64,000 nt of DNA from Heterodera schachtii (taxonomy: Eukaryota > Nematoda > Chromadorea > Rhabditida > Heteroderidae), in contig SIJG01000052.1 in the NCBI GenBank assembly GCA_023374025.1, positions 982,941-1,046,940 on the forward strand. Direction: 5' to 3'. The notes under the pieces were generated by a model. That model saw only the letters and a list, made by a program, of their open reading frames with translations, was not told the origin of the DNA and made no database searches. The translations under genes were made by a program, and so were the position numbers. This document shows positions 19,778 to 29,828 of the stretch, piece by piece. Position 1 is the first letter of the stretch. Each line of letters opens with the position of its first letter.

Positions 19778-21496
19778 ATGGCTTCAAATAGCTTCTTTGT
19801 GTTCTTGCCGAGTAATGTGACTGATTACCCGGACAATCAACCGAACAAATTCAGAGTACGTCTTCCAAAACCTCTGCATTTTAGTGGGTCATGGGTGTGT
19901 GGACTGCACAGTATCAGTTATCCCTATTCCTGGCACTCAACAATTGGTACGCTGGATGACCAATGGATAGACATTCATTTCACCAATCTCCATTCCGTTG
20001 ATGAGGACCGACAGCGTGTCATCAGAGTACCTGTCCCACAGGCGTCGCACAAAAAAGTTGAGCAACTCAGGGATTTTTTACAAGCAACATTGAAGAGTCA
20101 AGAAAAAGTAAGACTTAAGCCGCTTGCGCATGAAGAAGGCTACTTCGATAAACCGGTTGTGATCGGCTCACCTCCTCATGCAAAGCGCCTTAAGAGATCA
20201 ACAATTGCTGACCTCTCTTCACTGCCCTCGCCCCCGAGGTATGATGAGACAGATGAGCAACAACAGCAGCAGCAGCAGCCTCAGTCTCCCCCCAGATTCG
20301 ATGAGACAGAGAAAGAGGCAGAAAAGGTCAAAGAAACACCACCTCCTCCTGCCGCTAAGCAACCGATACCGTCGGCTCCAACACTTGCTCCTCCTTCTCA
20401 TCCTGCTACTGAAGCGCCAAAGGCAGTCACAGCAACGAAACAGGCAGCTCCAAAATCTGCTACAGCACCGCCCCAAATGCCAAGTGTGACACCTGCTATA
20501 ACCAAAACAACCCCGGCTCCAGCTTCCATTCCACCCATTAAGCAAGCTCCATCGGTCCCGAAGCCTTCTCCGTCCAAAACAGCGGCTGTGCCGAAACCAA
20601 CTCCAACGCCCACTCCATCATCTAAATCAACTATTCCAACGCCTGCTTCATCGACCAAGCCACAGAATACCCCTAAAATACCATCACCTGTGGCAGCTAA
20701 ACCAAAGGAGCCAAACGCCGCAAAAAAGCCCACTGTACCAACTACCGTATCTACAACATCTATTTCAAATTTAACTTCTCAGATTGGACCTATACCCACA
20801 ACACCGAAACCAACGCCACCTCCTATTAAGCCTATTCCGCCTTCAATTCCGACACCATCACCACCACCAAAGGGTCCAACAAATGATGTGAAACGATCAG
20901 TCGAAGCCCCAAACAAAAAGGAATCGAAGAGAATTTTGGATGTGGATGATAGGTTTTTTGGAGGGTTAGCTGCCGGAGACGAGTTTCCCGACGACGATGA
21001 CAAAGAGTCCGAGTGGCCACATGACCCTTTCAAAAACATTGTCGAAGATGTAGAAATACAATACCTTGAAGACTTTGAGCGATTCAAGGTGGTGCTCAAA
21101 AGTCCACTCATAAGCCACTTGTCATTCTCACCTCAATTGGGATATGTGCTTGGATTTGAAAATCCTCAACACGTTGGAGATCAAGAAATGGCAAAATACG
21201 GGTGTGACTTACGGGGTGGCTTCTCAAGTTTTGCTGTCTACTCAAAAGGACTGACAGAGAACATGATCATTGGCAATTCTCTGAGCTCGCTGCTTCGCGT
21301 TGTGTCGGTGAGCGGTGCCACACCCGGTGACTACAATGAGAAGATTTATGATTCACCAATATACGCTCGAGTGTTGCAGCGGGAGATCAACGAAATTGAA
21401 ATTGAGCTGCGCACAATGGAGAAGGGACGACTGGTGCCATTCGCCTATGGCACGACCATGGTGGTATTAATATTTAAGAAAGTGATAAATTTTTAA
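19778..21496 (+). CDS. Polinton minor capsid (penton-like) protein
   Basis: 572 residues. The N-terminal 110 residues (SNSFFVFLPSNVTDYPDNQP ... GSWVCGLHSISYPYSW) and the C-terminal 170 residues (FKVVLKSPLISHLSFSPQLG ... LRTMEKGRLVPFAYG) match my recollection of conserved nematode Polinton minor capsid proteins, which form the fivefold vertices of the particle. Between them lies a Pro/Thr/Ala-rich linker (about 130-385) with PTPTPTPSS-like repeats, unusual for a capsid protein and probably a flexible insertion. The gene follows the integrase after 45 bp and precedes the basic core protein by 45 bp. The identity rests on recalled family patterns, not a search. Confidence 0.75.
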   Translation: MASNSFFVFLPSNVTDYPDNQPNKFRVRLPKPLHFSGSWVCGLHSISYPYSWHSTIGTLDDQWIDIHFTNLHSVDEDRQRVIRVPVPQASHKKVEQLRDFLQATLKSQEKVRLKPLAHEEGYFDKPVVIGSPPHAKRLKRSTIADLSSLPSPPRYDETDEQQQQQQQPQSPPRFDETEKEAEKVKETPPPPAAKQPIPSAPTLAPPSHPATEAPKAVTATKQAAPKSATAPPQMPSVTPAITKTTPAPASIPPIKQAPSVPKPSPSKTAAVPKPTPTPTPSSKSTIPTPASSTKPQNTPKIPSPVAAKPKEPNAAKKPTVPTTVSTTSISNLTSQIGPIPTTPKPTPPPIKPIPPSIPTPSPPPKGPTNDVKRSVEAPNKKESKRILDVDDRFFGGLAAGDEFPDDDDKESEWPHDPFKNIVEDVEIQYLEDFERFKVVLKSPLISHLSFSPQLGYVLGFENPQHVGDQEMAKYGCDLRGGFSSFAVYSKGLTENMIIGNSLSSLLRVVSVSGATPGDYNEKIYDSPIYARVLQREINEIEIELRTMEKGRLVPFAYGTTMVVLIFKKVINF

Positions 21497-21541
21497 AACC
21501 CACTCATTTTTGTATTCATTCACTCATTTTACGCAAATAAA

Positions 21542-22015
21542 ATGGTTCATATTGTGTTCGATCCAAGCTTTATCGGATATGATGAATACATGCAATACGG
21601 AAATGGCATGGAAAGCGAGGATTACTTCCAAGGGTCCAGTCCCTTCCAACGAGGGTATGGACAACGAGGCGCAGGGGTAGGGGATGTGTTTCGAGGACTT
21701 TGGCGCTTTTTCCTTCCCATTCTTCGTCGTGTTGGCACTACAGTAGGGTCAGAGGCACTGAGCACGGGGCAGCGAGTGTTGGAGAGAGTGGGAAACGAAG
21801 GAGTGCCGTTTAAGGAGGCATTTGTCAGCGAGGGAAAGAAAGGAATTGATACGGTGCTGGAGAAGGGCGGCCTGCCAAAACAGTTTGGCAGCGGTCGAAG
21901 AAAGAGTATAAAAAGAAAGAAATCTCATGCACCAAGCCATCAGACCATAATTGGACGGACAATCAGCAAACCAGGAAACAAACGTATTCGTTCAGACGCA
22001 TTTGGACTTTACTAA
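21542..22015 (+). CDS. Polinton basic core protein (pX-like)
   Basis: 157 residues. Begins MVHIVFDPSFIGYDEYM, then a glycine-rich part and a hydrophobic-basic helix (GLWRFFLPILRRVGTTVGSE), then EALSTGQRVLERVGNEG and a strongly basic tail (GRRKSIKRKKSHAPSHQ). The pattern of amphipathic helix plus basic tail is typical of a protein placed after the minor capsid gene in Polintons and compared with adenovirus pX/pVI-type proteins; a role in DNA condensation or membrane lysis is inferred from that. It converges on, and overlaps by 24 bp, the minus-strand frame ending at 21992. Confidence 0.7.
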   Translation: MVHIVFDPSFIGYDEYMQYGNGMESEDYFQGSSPFQRGYGQRGAGVGDVFRGLWRFFLPILRRVGTTVGSEALSTGQRVLERVGNEGVPFKEAFVSEGKKGIDTVLEKGGLPKQFGSGRRKSIKRKKSHAPSHQTIIGRTISKPGNKRIRSDAFGLY

Positions 22016-23263
22016 ATAAATGGCTTTCCATAAAATTGATAATGACAGTGCAAACTCAATTTGATGCACCTGGGCCCATTTGAGGGCATCCAATTGAAAC
22101 CCATTTTGAACCAAACCCGTTTGGGCCTTTGCCTTTGTCTGCAAATCGGTGTGTGACTTTTGTACTCTGTTTGCTGTTCCTGAATCATTTTCACTTCGAA
22201 TTTTGCACAAACCCACTCTCTGATCTACCGTACCATTCTCCTTATGTGCCACAGTTCCCACACCAATTACTGTACCATCAAAGCCCCTTTCTGAACCCGA
22301 ATTTTGTGTGTTCAGACATATTATTTGCTGACCCGCCGGTGTTGAATGTGCCGTTGAAGTTGATGGACCTGTTTCCAACTCTGATTGGCATCTCCTTTCA
22401 CTGTTTTGAGTATTGTTCGCCACCACATTGCCCACCAACTCTCTTTGCCACTGTTGCATTTCTTCGGAGAAGTCGAACTCACTATTCTCATCACTTTCGC
22501 AGACCGGCCTTTCCTTTTCTGGCCCCATGGCCCATCCTCCGCTACTCATTAGCATCGACCCCCACAGATATAAGACCAAAAGAAAAATGCTTCCCTTAAT
22601 TGTGCCGCGACCTTTCACCTTAATCACAGCCTTTCCTTCCTCATTTTGTGAACCCAATTTGCTTTCATAATTTAATTTTAAACCTCCGTCCTTTTCCGTT
22701 ATAATCAAACCCAAATTTTGGCTCAGAATTTCAATCCTTTTACCCGTTCCGCTTACATTTCTATTTATCAGCCCACTGCTATCATTCGCACCGCGCCCGC
22801 CCGCACTCTCAAACCCATTACCCGCCTTTTCTTCCTTCTCTTTCATAAATCCCGCAAAAAAATCGCCAAAATCATCGAATTCGTCCCGGTAATGATCAAA
22901 AAAGACTCCGCCCAGAGGATAAAAGAATCCATCTGCTAACAACATTGGCCCAAGTGAACTTCCCTGTGTCAGTTTGACTTTCAGTACTTGAAAAGCAAAA
23001 TGGCGATGTGAGACTCGGGGTCTCAACCCAATGAAAGGCCTGTCCGGAGTCACAGTCAAATTCTTGTTGTTCAAATTTTTGATGTAGCCTTCATCCAATC
23101 GATACCAAAGGGAAGACCCGCGATTCAATGCCTCGGTGATCCGTTTCTTCAAACTTCGTCGCTTCGTGGCACTCAATAGTACGGTTCCGAGGTCCCGTTT
23201 ATTGCATTCGAGCTGCTCCGCAGCAAAGTCGATCAATTCTTTCGTTTTAGTATTATAGGACAT
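21992..23263 (-). CDS. Unrecognised 423-aa protein, in frame with the envelope end
   Basis: The ATG at 23263 (MSYNTKTKELIDFAAEQLEC) is a plausible start, but the frame is also open upstream into the envelope region, giving one 948-codon frame from 24838. Residues 1-150 look folded (SLWYRLDEGYIKNLNNKN, then RPRVSHRHFAFQVLKVKL, FFYPLGGVFFDHY). Near residue 230 a hydrophobic segment (GSIFLLVLYLWGSMLMSSGG) could be a membrane anchor; the rest is Ser/Asn/Gln-rich. It converges with the pX-like gene, so it could be a Polinton gene on the opposite strand or a host gene. I do not recognise the family and no catalytic motif is evident. Confidence 0.5.
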   Translation of the reverse strand: MSYNTKTKELIDFAAEQLECNKRDLGTVLLSATKRRSLKKRITEALNRGSSLWYRLDEGYIKNLNNKNLTVTPDRPFIGLRPRVSHRHFAFQVLKVKLTQGSSLGPMLLADGFFYPLGGVFFDHYRDEFDDFGDFFAGFMKEKEEKAGNGFESAGGRGANDSSGLINRNVSGTGKRIEILSQNLGLIITEKDGGLKLNYESKLGSQNEEGKAVIKVKGRGTIKGSIFLLVLYLWGSMLMSSGGWAMGPEKERPVCESDENSEFDFSEEMQQWQRELVGNVVANNTQNSERRCQSELETGPSTSTAHSTPAGQQIICLNTQNSGSERGFDGTVIGVGTVAHKENGTVDQRVGLCKIRSENDSGTANRVQKSHTDLQTKAKAQTGLVQNGFQLDALKWAQVHQIEFALSLSILWKAIYLVKSKCV

Positions 23264-25699
23264 TTTTGAATTTTTTAGAATAAAGGAACAATGGTGCCTT
23301 TCCCGAATTTCGGTCCATTTAAATACGCTTTTTTGTTCCTTCTCGTTTTGGACAATATGAACTGATTCATCAAATTTTATCACTCCAATTTGATCTTTGA
23401 TGCTCCGCATCCCTCCCGTGGATAAAGAACAAGAAATGCTTACAAATTTGCACAATAAAATTCCTATGACAAATCGGTAACCCAAAAAATAGGGCAAAAA
23501 TCGTAAGAAAATGTAAATGGCACCCATTGCTAATAATAGCATTAAAATGAAAAATGTCATATTTTTAAAATTATTAAACGGATTGAATAAATTTTTTAAA
23601 TCGATTTCAAATAAATCCTCCCATTTTATACCATCTCCATCCTTTATTTTAAGTTTCTCAGAATTTCGCACTTTAAATTTTCTTTCACTTATTGGTACAT
23701 AGATAAGTCTGCCTTTGATTTTAAATGAACTTTTTCCTCCTGGGCACACGACTTGACAATTCATATTAACTTTAGCTTTAGCAAATGGAAGAATATCAAT
23801 TTGGTTTTCGCCTTTTTTATTACATTTTGCCAAAAAAATAAGACCTCCTGGACATTTAACTTCCGCGATACTTTCACCCCAATCAGTCCAGCAAGTATAG
23901 TTGAGAGTTCCCCCTGTTTGGCACTCATAACAACCCGTCAATTTTCCGATTTGCTTTGCCCTGCATGTATTTCCTTCAATTTCAGCCACAATTTTTAAAT
24001 TTTCGACTCTCACTAATAATTGTATAGGCGTATAATTTGTCTCACTTAAAATTTTACTTTCATCTCTTCTCAAGTTTAGTTTATCACTGGTAAATGGTAA
24101 TTTCGGTTCAAGATTACCAATTATCATATCTTCACATTCACATTGAATAAGCTGCCCTTCTTTTAATGTACTGTTTATCCAGCATTCTCTGCAAACTTCC
24201 TTTTTTAAAATGCACTCGAAATTCATGGCACTGTTCTCATCTTTACAAAATAATTTAGTTTTTATATCTTTTCCTGCGTATATTATTTCCTTTTCTGATA
24301 TGTGAAAATAATCGTCGAGAATCGGTGAAATTGGCGGAGTTATTCCTAAGGGCGTAAAGGAAATTTCGCGCCAATCTTCTGTGACTCCCGGGTACAAATT
24401 TAATTCACTTTTTACCGAATTTTTCCCAATTTTTAATTCAATTCCGATTTTTATCTCGTAATCCCAATTCAGACATCTCACTTGTTTCCACACTTTTCCG
24501 GTAATGGGAACCGCTATTATTTTATAGAAAAAGCACTCATTAATACCAAATGAAGGTAAGGCACATTTTGATCCCCATACTGTCTCTCCTTCCATACAGT
24601 AAGAATTTCCTGGGTAATCCCAGTAGTTTTTTAATTCTTCAATGTTTTCACTAGGTCTTATATTTAAACATTTTCCCTTTTTGCATGATCCCATTGTCGG
24701 ACATCTTCTTTCAGATTTAACTCGGATACCGTAATCTCTTGACCAAGAAATTATTTCTTGTGCGCAATTCAAAGTTAATGAATTTAATTTAATTTTTAAA
24801 GATCCAATTGTCTGACTCTTTTCGTTTTTTAATGCCATAGAAATTTTTTGCCCAGCTGGTAAATTGTCATCTCTGCTGTGCCCCTTATTCTACAGACAGT
24901 TTCATTTATTTTTCGGGTACAATCTTCTGAAGTCGCCTGGATAATTGCAACTTCTGTACCGCTTTTAACTTGGTCAATAATTAACATAATTATAAATGTG
25001 AAAATTGTTAAATTAATTGTGTTTCTCAAACTCAAATTTTTTAATCGTCTATTTCTTTTTCTTTTTATCCATTCTTTGTCATTTTTCCTTTCATTATCAA
25101 GTAATCCCATTTCTAATTCATCGCAGTGAGGTGTATCCCTTTTAATACAATTTTTGATAACTTTAAATGGAAAACAAATAAAGGTAGAAATTAATTTAAG
25201 AAATTCGATAAGAAATTTAAAAATAGAAAAAATGCAGGTAATAAGGTATAATACGATTAGAATAATTATACCATATAGTATTTCCACTCGAGCTGTCCAG
25301 CACTCCGGGTTAAAAAATAAATCCCAACTTAACCAATCGATTATTTCACACTCATCTATTGGTGGACAGAAAATTTTATTTTTATATTTTCTTTTTCTCT
25401 TTGACCAATAGGTTACTATACATTCATGATCAATTAACAATTGTTCTTTTAGGTAAATTATATTGTAACTCTTTTGTATATAAATGGGTAAAACAACTTC
25501 CCAAACAACAAATCTGAATTTTTTCCATCCGAATTGGTGTTTTCATATAAATACCCATATTTTCGCATTTTATTTTACAATCTTCACACCTAAAAGTTTT
25601 TCTGTTCACCTTTTCACTTTCTCCCTTTAAAATTAATAACACACAAAATACAGAAAGTAGACCCAACTTTATTGCTTTCGTTTTTGCTCTTGTTAACAT
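23264..25699 (-). pseudogene. env: Broken phlebovirus-type envelope glycoprotein (Gn/Gc-like) of a BEL/Pao element
   Basis: Starts at an ATG near 25699 with a signal-like stretch (GLLSVFCVLLIL). The region is split into three frames: the first ends at 25430, the second spans to 24829 and the third is open from 24838, so at least two frame changes are needed; the second sits at a run of six A. It has a Cys-rich ectodomain, an internal hydrophobic stretch (ILYGIIILIVLYLI) like the end of a Gn subunit, a second Cys-rich half with pattern similarity to class II Gc proteins (Phlebo_G2 family), and a final anchor around 23450-23520 (FFILMLLLAMGAIYIFL). Env of this type is known from nematode BEL/Pao retrotransposons. 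The breaks indicate decay, or sequencing indels. Confidence 0.65.
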
Positions 25700-26470
25700 T
25701 TTGTGTTTATTTTCTTGTGAATCAATTTGTTTCCCGATCACCGGAAATTCCCTTTTTGAATCATCATTGATTAATGTTTTTTTATCTTCCCCGTTTAAAC
25801 CGTTTGATTCCTTTTGTGATGCTTCTAAAGGATAAAGTTTGCTAATGGGCCTTTCCACCACTCGCCCAGAAATCATTTTTACACTCACACTTCTAATCAC
25901 CCCTGGTACTCCATTTAGTTTAATTATTCTTCCCATCGGCCAAGTATTCCTTGGATGTAAGTCATCTTCAACCATCACCACTTCGCCCAATTGTGGTTCT
26001 CTATGATTTTGTGATTTTGGGCCTTTGTGAATCCATTGGTTTCTGTTTCTCAACATAATTAAATATTCTTTATTCCACCTGTCCCAAAATATGTCTAACG
26101 CTCTAATTGTACGTTTCCACCTTTCTTTTAATTTCTCTTCTAATGATGCCTGACCAGTTCTATAATCTTGGTCCTCCTCATCCCCGTTATTTGACAAAAA
26201 TATACCCAATTCCGCTCCGGGATTAATAAAGTCAATTGGTCGAAGAGCTCTTTCTCCGTCAGGCTCAATTGACACATGTGTTATTGGTCTCGAATTCAGA
26301 ATAGTTTCGACTTCTGCCGTAAAAGTACGCAGTTCTTCTTTATTTAAAATAATTCGTCCCAATGCAGACTTAAAGGCATCTTTACAAATTTTAACCAGCC
26401 TTTCTGCACATCCATTTTCCCAGGGAGATAAAGCCGGAATAAATTTCCAAAGAATTTTATTTTTCCAATA
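25700..26470 (-). pseudogene. BEL/Pao pol 3' fragment: integrase tail plus DUF5641
   Basis: The frame reads leftwards from the repeat junction at 26470. The first part is the end of a BEL/Pao integrase core (FIPALSPWENGCAERLVKIC, then ELRTFTAEVETILNSRPITH, containing the catalytic Glu). Next comes a DUF5641 domain (VVMVEDDLHPRNTWPMGRI, then PISKLYPLE). Protease, reverse transcriptase and the front of the integrase are missing because the sequence is cut by the 1528-bp repeat at 26471. The frame continues without a stop into the env start. Confidence 0.85.
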
Positions 26471-26544
26471 CTAATAATTATTTTTTCGAAATTTAAAAGG
26501 GAATTCCAAATAAATTTTTTTTTAATTTTTAAGTATAAAAACAA

Positions 26545-26715
26545 TTTGCAAGGACATTCGCAATGTTTTCAAGGACAAATAATTCGAGTACTGGATTCGT
26601 AGCTCATTTGACAGCCAAATTTCGGCATTTTTCGATGAACTTGGCCTGCTGGTGTTGTGCTTGTAAAAGCTGGTCAATGTTTGATCGAAAAATTTTGTTT
26701 GAATTCACCCCCTTT
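26545..26715 (-). pseudogene. Relic of the secreted glycine-zipper family (copy A)
   Basis: Read on the minus strand it matches the first exon of the gene at 41631 (RSNIDQLLQAQHQQAKFIEK against RSNNEQLLQGQHQAKFIQK). It then jumps straight to that gene's last codons and 3' sequence (ACTCGAATTATTTGTCCTTG), lacking the intron and the arginine/glycine core. No signal peptide remains. Confidence 0.6.
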
Positions 26716-27280
26716 TTAAAAAAATGTTTATTAAAAACCAATCTTTTAAATTATGGCAATTAGTGAAAGGGATTAAAATGGAAAAATTATTTGTTATGGG
26801 CAAAAGCAAGATGACTGTTCCCATTTGATTATTCATCAATTTTCTTCATATTACGCGTTGAACAATTGATGGGACATTGTTTGCCACTAAAAAAATAATT
26901 TTTAATTTCAAATAATTTTGCATTAAAATATTAAAATTTGATACAATAGTTAGAATTTTTTAATAAAAAAATATTAATTTTCAAAACTTTTCGTTAATTT
27001 ACAAAAAGTCAACGAAAATAAAAAAATTGCTTTCCTGCATAAACTTTAATTTGTTAATTTTCTTGAAACTAAATTATTAGTAAATAAGATTTAGTGATTT
27101 TTTATTTAAGTTTAGTATTTCAAAAAAAAAAATTCATTCAGTGTAAAAAAAAAAGAGGTGTACCGACATTTGCGCCTCGACATTTGCGCCGCCCTACAAA
27201 ACCATTTGCACCGTTCATTCAGATTTTAAAATAATCCAAAAATTTTTTAATTTAAACTAAGACCTAATGTGGCTTATTAA

Positions 27281-27884
27281 TAGGGCTGGGATTTTTAGGC
27301 AAATGCCTAAAATTTTTGCGCACTTAATACGCACAGATAAGCACGAAAAACGCATTTTCCGCTTGGTTTGGGGTGTCTTCGATGATTTTTATAATGCCTA
27401 ACTTTGCCTATTTCGGAGTTTTTGTGCTTAATGCCTAAATGCCTATTTTTATGCCTATTTCGCCAATTTGGGCGCCTATTTTCAGTGTTTTCGAAAAAAT
27501 CCTTAATAAAAATGCAATAAAAACGAAAAATACACCCCTAAGAATCGGCCTGAAAAAATTTCAGAAAATACACCCCTAAGAATTGAAAAAATTTCACAAA
27601 ATTTGATCCCCAAAATTTAATTATTTTTCTTGATAAAAATTTTTGGTTTAAAAATTTTCCTTATTCGAAAAACTTTAAAACAATTGAAATATAAGCAAAA
27701 AAAAAAGTGTTTTGATTAATTTTTACGTGTTTTCCTACCTAAAAAGAGTTAATAAAAAAATTTTATTTGCATTTTTAGTGCCTATTTGAGGATTTTTGTT
27801 CCTTTTTAATGCCTATTTTGCGATTTTTTCTGCCTATTTTGGTGCCTATTTCGCGATTTTTTGTGCCTAAAAATCCCAGCCCTA
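27281..27884. mobile_element. hAT-like MITE, TAGGGCTGGG family (copy A)
   Basis: 604 bp with terminal inverted repeats TAGGGCTGGGATTTTTAGGC and an 8-bp target duplication CTTATTAA (27273-27280 and 27885-27892). The interior repeats TGCCTATTT many times. Non-coding. Confidence 0.85.
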
Positions 27885-27990
27885 CTTATTAATCTTGATA
27901 TTTTGTTTTCCTTAGCATCTCATATTTGTCTTTGCTGCTGATGCATTCAGTGATAAAAAAAAACAAAGAATTAGGAATCCATTGTTTCGA

Positions 27991-28680
27991 TTAGTTTTCC
28001 TCAATTTCATCTGCATAGTCAGGCAACATTGGCATATCTCCATAATTTTGTGATGGTGTTGGCAACAGATAACCGCCTTCCAACATTTGTTCATCGTCAT
28101 CATCACTTTCGGGCAGCGGAGCCGCCGCTGCCTCAGCGAGGAGATCACGTACTACCGGTTGTTGTTGTAAGTCACGACGCCTTTGCTGCCATTGGTTCAA
28201 ACGACCATTTCTTAGAGAAGAGTGATGGTGGTTTTTCTTTGTTCTCTGAGGACGCGGTGGACGAGGGGGGCGAGGTGGATGACTATCGTCAGATGAGGAA
28301 GATTGCTCGGGAGGGCTGGGATGGCGAAGGCGGTATTGAGAAGGAGGTGGAGGAGGTGGTGGTGGAGGAGCGGGAGGCCGTGGCTGAGTGTTTACGACTT
28401 CGTCGTCATTATCTTCAACACCCCCATCTCGCTTAAGCAAAACACTCAATCCTTTGGTCAGTTCAACTTTAGTAGGTCTATCGGCAATCTCCCTTCTCAT
28501 TTGCAGATACCGCCTAAGCTGTTGATTGTACCGGACATTTTTTGTTGTCGGATTAGTCCGTTCCCCCCTGGCACGGTCCAGGTCATGCCTTACCGCATCC
28601 AAATTAATGACTCCCGTATCCGAGGCTGAGGTTAGCCCTCGGTAAATTTCTTGTGGAACAAGCAAAAATTTATTAGCCAT
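27991..28680 (-). pseudogene. Proline-rich Polinton protein, truncated (inverted copy 3)
   Basis: Starts at 28680 (MANKFLLVPQEIYRG) and keeps the helical N-terminus, a shorter polyproline tract and the acidic patch. The sequence is cut right after PDYADEIEE by the direct repeat, so the last 370 or so residues of the full protein are absent. It is more diverged from units 1 and 2 than they are from each other. Confidence 0.75.
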
Positions 28681-28723
28681 TTTGCAAAAAAATGTGAGAG
28701 TGAACAACAAAATTGTTGGCTAT

Positions 28724-29104
28724 TTATGCGTTTTTGGTCACAAATGATTTTGCTACTTCAATTAGCACGGGTGTTAGGAGGGCGGCAAATAACCCCCCAA
28801 ATCCTGATCCCTTCTGAACAAGCACACGTCTCGCACCGCGTTCACTTCTCGCTCTGCTCATCCGTCGCACAGTCTCAACATAGGGCATCAGTCTTCTTTT
28901 CTGTCGTGTAGTCAGCTGGAAACGAGAAGCAACGAGATTCAGACAAATTTCCACGAGCGCTAACAGCTGTTCACTGGTTGCGTGACGCAACATCTTCCTA
29001 CACTTCTTGGAGGACTTGGTTCTTGCCAAGGCACACAGCCAGTCCGAGTTGTCTTTTATTAGCTGTCCTATGTTTATCTGCTGTTGTTGACTATGGTCCT
29101 CCAT
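28724..29104 (-). CDS. Polinton basic protein with hydrophobic C-terminus (copy 3)
   Basis: 126 residues from the ATG at 29104, which again overlaps the ATPase stop (29091). Arg-rich centre and glycine/hydrophobic end conserved; a few substitutions such as IGQLIKDNSDW. Intact frame despite truncation of the neighbouring gene. Confidence 0.7.
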   Translation of the reverse strand: MEDHSQQQQINIGQLIKDNSDWLCALARTKSSKKCRKMLRHATSEQLLALVEICLNLVASRFQLTTRQKRRLMPYVETVRRMSRARSERGARRVLVQKGSGFGGLFAALLTPVLIEVAKSFVTKNA

Positions 29105-29765
29105 TTTTAGGAATGAACACAACAATGCCTTCGTCTTCATCCTGCTCGTCCTTAAATATATTTGTGCGAAGGCGCAGCGATGGGTCAGATGATGCGTGCA
29201 TATCAATCAGCAAGTAACCGTAGGGACGGGCGGTCGCTTTACGGTATGCATCAAGAAAGTAGTCGAGCTGGCGCGGGAAAAGCTGGACTCCAATATTTCT
29301 GATGGACAATAGAGAGTTGGGTGCTCGCATCAGTACCAGGTACTGGGAGGATAGGCGCGCCACTTTGATCTTTTTCTCAAATAAATTTTGAGTGACAAAA
29401 ACTACCGCAAATTGATGGTGATGAGATTTTTTGGTGAACAAATCGGACAGGTATCGCTCATCAATGGAGAGCATGAGGTCATCGAGTATCAACAAAAGAG
29501 GCTTGGGCAAACGTTTGAGCAGCTCTTCGGATGGGACTCCCGCATAAACATCAACTCCAGCTTTTTGAAGTACCGGTACCGCTGAGTTCATTTCACCAAA
29601 GCAATAAAGAATGGAGACCGGGCTGGGTGTGATTAACTCGGAGGACTCAGCAATGAATTTTAGAAGAAATTGAGTTTTACCCGAAGAGGATGGCCCCGAA
29701 ATAATTAATCCAAAGGGCAATTTAAAACTAATATCTTTGTTGGAAAACGCTTGGGAATTTAACAT
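29091..29765 (-). CDS. Polinton packaging ATPase (copy 3)
   Basis: 224 residues with Walker A GPSSSGKT (24-31) and Walker B LLLILDD (90-96) intact and few substitutions (for example S13 for C13, DYFLDAYRKAT). The near-complete amino-acid conservation over a background of many silent changes indicates that copy 3 evolved under selection before it was truncated. Confidence 0.87.
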   Translation of the reverse strand: MLNSQAFSNKDISFKLPFGLIISGPSSSGKTQFLLKFIAESSELITPSPVSILYCFGEMNSAVPVLQKAGVDVYAGVPSEELLKRLPKPLLLILDDLMLSIDERYLSDLFTKKSHHHQFAVVFVTQNLFEKKIKVARLSSQYLVLMRAPNSLLSIRNIGVQLFPRQLDYFLDAYRKATARPYGYLLIDMHASSDPSLRLRTNIFKDEQDEDEGIVVFIPKNGGP

Positions 29766-29828
29766 TTTTTATTATGGTCAAGTAAAATGGTGACCAAATA
29801 AATTCCAAGGATTTAAATATCTTTTCGT

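Larger units (their letters stand above)
26471..27998. repeat. Long direct repeat, copy A (1528 bp)
   Basis: By eye the same as 32214-33741, including internal homopolymers and the nested MITE. Its left edge truncates the BEL/Pao integrase and its right edge truncates the inverted proline-rich Polinton gene; copy B continues on its right into related sequence. Copy A therefore looks like a recent insertion templated on copy B. Confidence 0.85.

Noticed and set aside
22129..22939. Plus-strand frames under the env/423-aa region
   Set aside because: Shadows of the longer minus-strand frame, with no motifs.
24820..24850. Programmed -1 frameshift between envelope frames at an A6 run
   Set aside because: The run does not form a canonical X-XXY-YYZ slippery site in the upstream frame, and a second break of the other sign occurs near 25440, so decay or indel errors are simpler.
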